Shown in pieces: positions 5,721 to 6,731 of a stretch of 6,731 nucleotides of DNA; within the stretch, counting starts at the first letter, position 1; every line of letters begins with the position of its first letter. The position numbers and the translations under genes were made by a program. Origin of the DNA: Candidatus Bathyarchaeota archaeon (GTDB lineage: Archaea; Thermoproteota; Bathyarchaeia; RBG-16-48-13; JAGMEO01); NCBI GenBank assembly GCA_030602965.1, contig JAUVYS010000071.1, forward strand, positions 1 to 6,731. Direction: 5' to 3'. Under the pieces are notes generated by a model. That model saw only the letters and a list, made by a program, of their open reading frames with translations, was not told where the DNA came from and did not search any database.

Positions 5721-5746
5721 GTAATCTTTATTTTTTGATAGATTAC
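5721..5746. repeat. Perfect 7-base inverted repeat next to the 5689-5715 repeat
   Basis: GTAATCT (5721-5727) and AGATTAC (5740-5746) are exact reverse complements with a 12-base spacer. This and the neighbouring repeat fill most of the 146-base gap between the zinc-ribbon and the 50-residue genes. It may be a regulatory site or a weak hairpin. Confidence 0.4.
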
Positions 5747-5777
5747 ACACCATTACTTTTTATATTGTTTCTAATCA

Positions 5778-6104
5778 TTAGAAAGCGAAGGAATCTCTTT
5801 CTTTTTTAAAACATTCCTTACAGTAATGTGTTTCTTCTTCCTCGCTAGATCCAAAAGTAATTAACGCAGTTACAGGTAGTTTTTTTCCACAAAAAGAACA
5901 ATTCTCTCTTGGAACATCTTCAGGAACATCTTCTCTGGTATCCATCTTTTCAACTGTTTCATCAATGTCTCTAACAATCTTTTCAGTCATTAGACAGCCT
6001 TCACATATACAAGCTCCCTTCACACGTTTCCCGTGCTTATCATAAATTTTTATATATCCGCTACCAAGAGCTTTTACTTTTTTCCCACACCTAATACACT
6101 TCAT
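5778..6104 (-). CDS. Small double zinc-ribbon protein of unknown function (108 aa)
   Basis: Two four-cysteine metal sites flank an acidic, proline-containing linker (about 46-67). The first is formed by C3 and C6 (CIRC) with C34 and C37 (CEGC; C32 is an extra). The second is formed by C69 and C72 (CSFC) with C95 and C98 (CKEC). CxxC knuckles followed by GKK are typical of zinc ribbons, so each half probably binds one zinc. Such small proteins often bind nucleic acid or other proteins, but no specific role can be read. GGAG (6113-6116, minus strand) ends eight bases before the ATG at 6102-6104. A TATA-like element at 6150-6159 is correctly spaced. There is no partner in an operon; two inverted repeats follow the stop codon. 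Confidence 0.75.
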   Translation of the reverse strand: MKCIRCGKKVKALGSGYIKIYDKHGKRVKGACICEGCLMTEKIVRDIDETVEKMDTREDVPEDVPRENCSFCGKKLPVTALITFGSSEEEETHYCKECFKKERDSFAF

Positions 6105-6149
6105 TGAAGTTGCTCCAAAAACAAATTATGAACAGCAAATATCAAAGAG

Positions 6150-6159
6150 TTAAATATAA
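6150..6159. promoter_or_regulatory. Shared TATA-like element for the zinc-ribbon gene and the plus-strand remnant
   Basis: TTAAATATAA reads TTATATTTAA on the other strand. About 26 bases away on each side fall predicted start points near 6128 (minus) and 6181 (plus). Each would give a leader of about 25 bases that contains a GGAG-type ribbon of ribosome-binding bases (6113-6116 minus, 6191-6195 plus). Confidence 0.45.
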
Positions 6160-6206
6160 TTTTCTAAAAGACTAAGATACATAAAAGATTGGAGGAAAAC
6201 AACAAA

Positions 6207-6519
6207 ATGCCTTTTTCAGTATCTTCCTCTTTTAAAGAACATTTTTCATTCGTTGAGATGAAGATCAGAGCAAATAATCTTAAGCGATCTCTTATTCTCA
6301 GAAGCAGGATTTTTTCTTGCTTTCGATGCGATGGTAGCAGGTTATAGCCTTTATAAAATGACAAGTCTAAGCCCTTTAAAAGTGGAGTATTAGAGAATAA
6401 TATTCGATTGGAAATTACTTCTGAAAGAAAGTGGAATCTCACCAGCATTAAAAATTGGATGGACTTTTATAGCTATGGGAATTATCTACATGTTCTTAGC
6501 GATATTTATCGTATTGTGA
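6207..6519 (+). pseudogene. Probable decayed small membrane protein gene
   Basis: A GGAGG (6191-6195) stands 11 bases before ATG 6207, opening MPFSVSSSFKEHFSFVEMKI. That frame ends at TAG 6345-6347. A one-base shift near 6262 leads into a second frame that reads SEQIILSDLLFSEAGFFLAF, then SLYKMTSLSPLKVEY, a TAG at 6391-6393, and RIIFDWKLLLKESGISPALK. It finishes with a hydrophobic segment of about 20 residues (GWTFIAMGIIYMFLAIFIVL) before TGA 6517-6519. A promoter-like element, ribosome-binding site and a good membrane helix suggest a former membrane protein of about 103 residues, broken by one frameshift and one stop. I do not recognise the family. The alternative is that only the 46-residue frame 6207-6347 is expressed, or that the second frame is open by chance. 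Confidence 0.35.
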
Positions 6520-6671
6520 CAATGTGCCGATGGTTAACAGAACCAAATTTTGTAAAAGTGGTATAGATTATTTTGTGATAGTCACATTTAAAGTGTAATC
6601 TATGCATAAACAGAGATAATTTTAAGTAATTACAAATGAAACCTATGAAGGTTTGATGTGGTGACAAAATT
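6520..6671. other. Intergenic region before the right-edge gene
   Basis: About 150 AT-rich bases hold the inverted repeats, a TATA-like TTTTAAGTAA at about 6620-6629 that could start the following gene near 6650, and a GGTGA ribosome-binding site at 6660-6664. No convincing gene is seen on either strand. Confidence 0.4.
6563..6603. repeat. Inverted repeat with 8-base arms enclosing a second, 5-base inverted repeat
   Basis: ATAGATTA (6563-6570) and TAATCTAT (6596-6603) are exact reverse complements 25 bases apart. Between them TGTGA (6574-6578) and TCACA (6582-6586) form a second exact pair with a 3-base spacer. The stretch lies about 70-110 bases before the right-edge gene. It could be an operator or a chance arrangement in AT-rich DNA. 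Confidence 0.4.
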
Positions 6672-6731
6672 TTGCCTGATACTAAAATGAAGTGTAAGAT
6701 TGTGACTTTTGAAGAAATACACAACATGGTC
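6672..6731 (+). CDS. N-terminal fragment of a plus-strand gene, possibly a phosphoribosyltransferase (runs off the right edge)
   Basis: The frame after a TGA at 6654-6656 is open to the window end. Two starts compete. TTG 6672 has GGTGA (6660-6664) seven bases upstream and gives MPDTKMKCKIVTFEEIHNMV. ATG 6687 gives MKCKIVTFEEIHNMV but has no such site at the right distance. The KIVTFEEIHNMV stretch resembles the opening of archaeal phosphoribosyltransferases, which often begin with a basic residue run and a 'W/F-x-E-I' helix, but 15-20 residues cannot prove this. The PRPP-binding motif would lie beyond the window. I favour TTG 6672 because of the ribosome-binding site. Confidence 0.4.
   Translation, partial: MPDTKMKCKIVTFEEIHNMV

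Noticed and set aside
6391..6393. In-frame TAG read as pyrrolysine in the membrane-protein frame
   Set aside because: A separate frameshift is also needed, and there is no pyrrolysine gene or methylamine enzyme nearby, so gene decay is simpler.
6164..6448. Minus-strand frame of 94 codons
   Set aside because: It overlaps the bidirectional promoter and is antisense to the membrane-protein remnant; the peptide shows no domain or ribosome-binding site.
6506..6727. Minus-strand frame of 73 codons at the right edge
   Set aside because: It covers the intergenic repeats and is antisense to the right-edge gene, with no recognisable protein pattern.
1..6731. Defence system, prophage, CRISPR array or mobile element
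   Set aside because: No transposase, integrase, nuclease cassette, repeat-spacer array, terminal repeats or tRNA attachment site was found on either strand.

Overview
The window looks like chromosomal DNA from an AT-rich archaeon. The evidence is a run of archaeal-type proteins: a COG2413-like nucleotidyltransferase, a stand-alone PRC-barrel protein, a DUF362 iron-sulfur protein and small zinc-ribbon and ribbon-helix-helix-like proteins. Promoters also look archaeal, with TATA-like boxes about 25 bases before short leaders. Where a ribosome-binding site is visible it is of the GGAG or GGTG type. A Bathyarchaeia-like or other TACK lineage is a guess from the look of the small proteins, not something the sequence proves. 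No rRNA, tRNA, CRISPR array, insertion sequence or phage gene was seen.

Layout. Bases 1-132 (minus) hold the start of a probable winged-helix regulator that runs off the left edge, followed by a short unknown frame (199-327, minus). A polymerase-beta-fold nucleotidyltransferase (410-1468, plus) comes next, then about 260 bases of non-coding DNA. A small alpha-helical protein (1733-2077, minus) precedes a divergent aspartate kinase (2206-3567, minus). The kinase is transcribed divergently from a DUF362 iron-sulfur protein (3668-4852, plus). Bases 4878-5130 (minus) carry the broken C-terminal remnant of a sugar-phosphate isomerase/endonuclease-IV-like TIM barrel. Beyond it lie, all on the minus strand, a PRC-barrel gene (5132-5434), a 50-residue ribbon-helix-helix-like gene (5479-5631) and a double zinc-ribbon gene (5778-6104). 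The last faces a decayed membrane-protein remnant (6207-6519, plus) across a shared TATA-like element. The right edge catches the first codons of a plus-strand gene, possibly a phosphoribosyltransferase.

How the genes fit together. There is no clear operon-level pathway and I do not see a convincing new multi-gene system. The neighbourhood reads as single genes with their own promoters, mixed with gene remnants. The points most worth a second look are the aspartate kinase that has lost a conserved family motif and has no pathway partners, the DUF362 protein with altered cysteine spacing, the two divergent gene pairs that seem to share one TATA element, the inverted repeats around the small regulator-like genes, and the two decayed genes.
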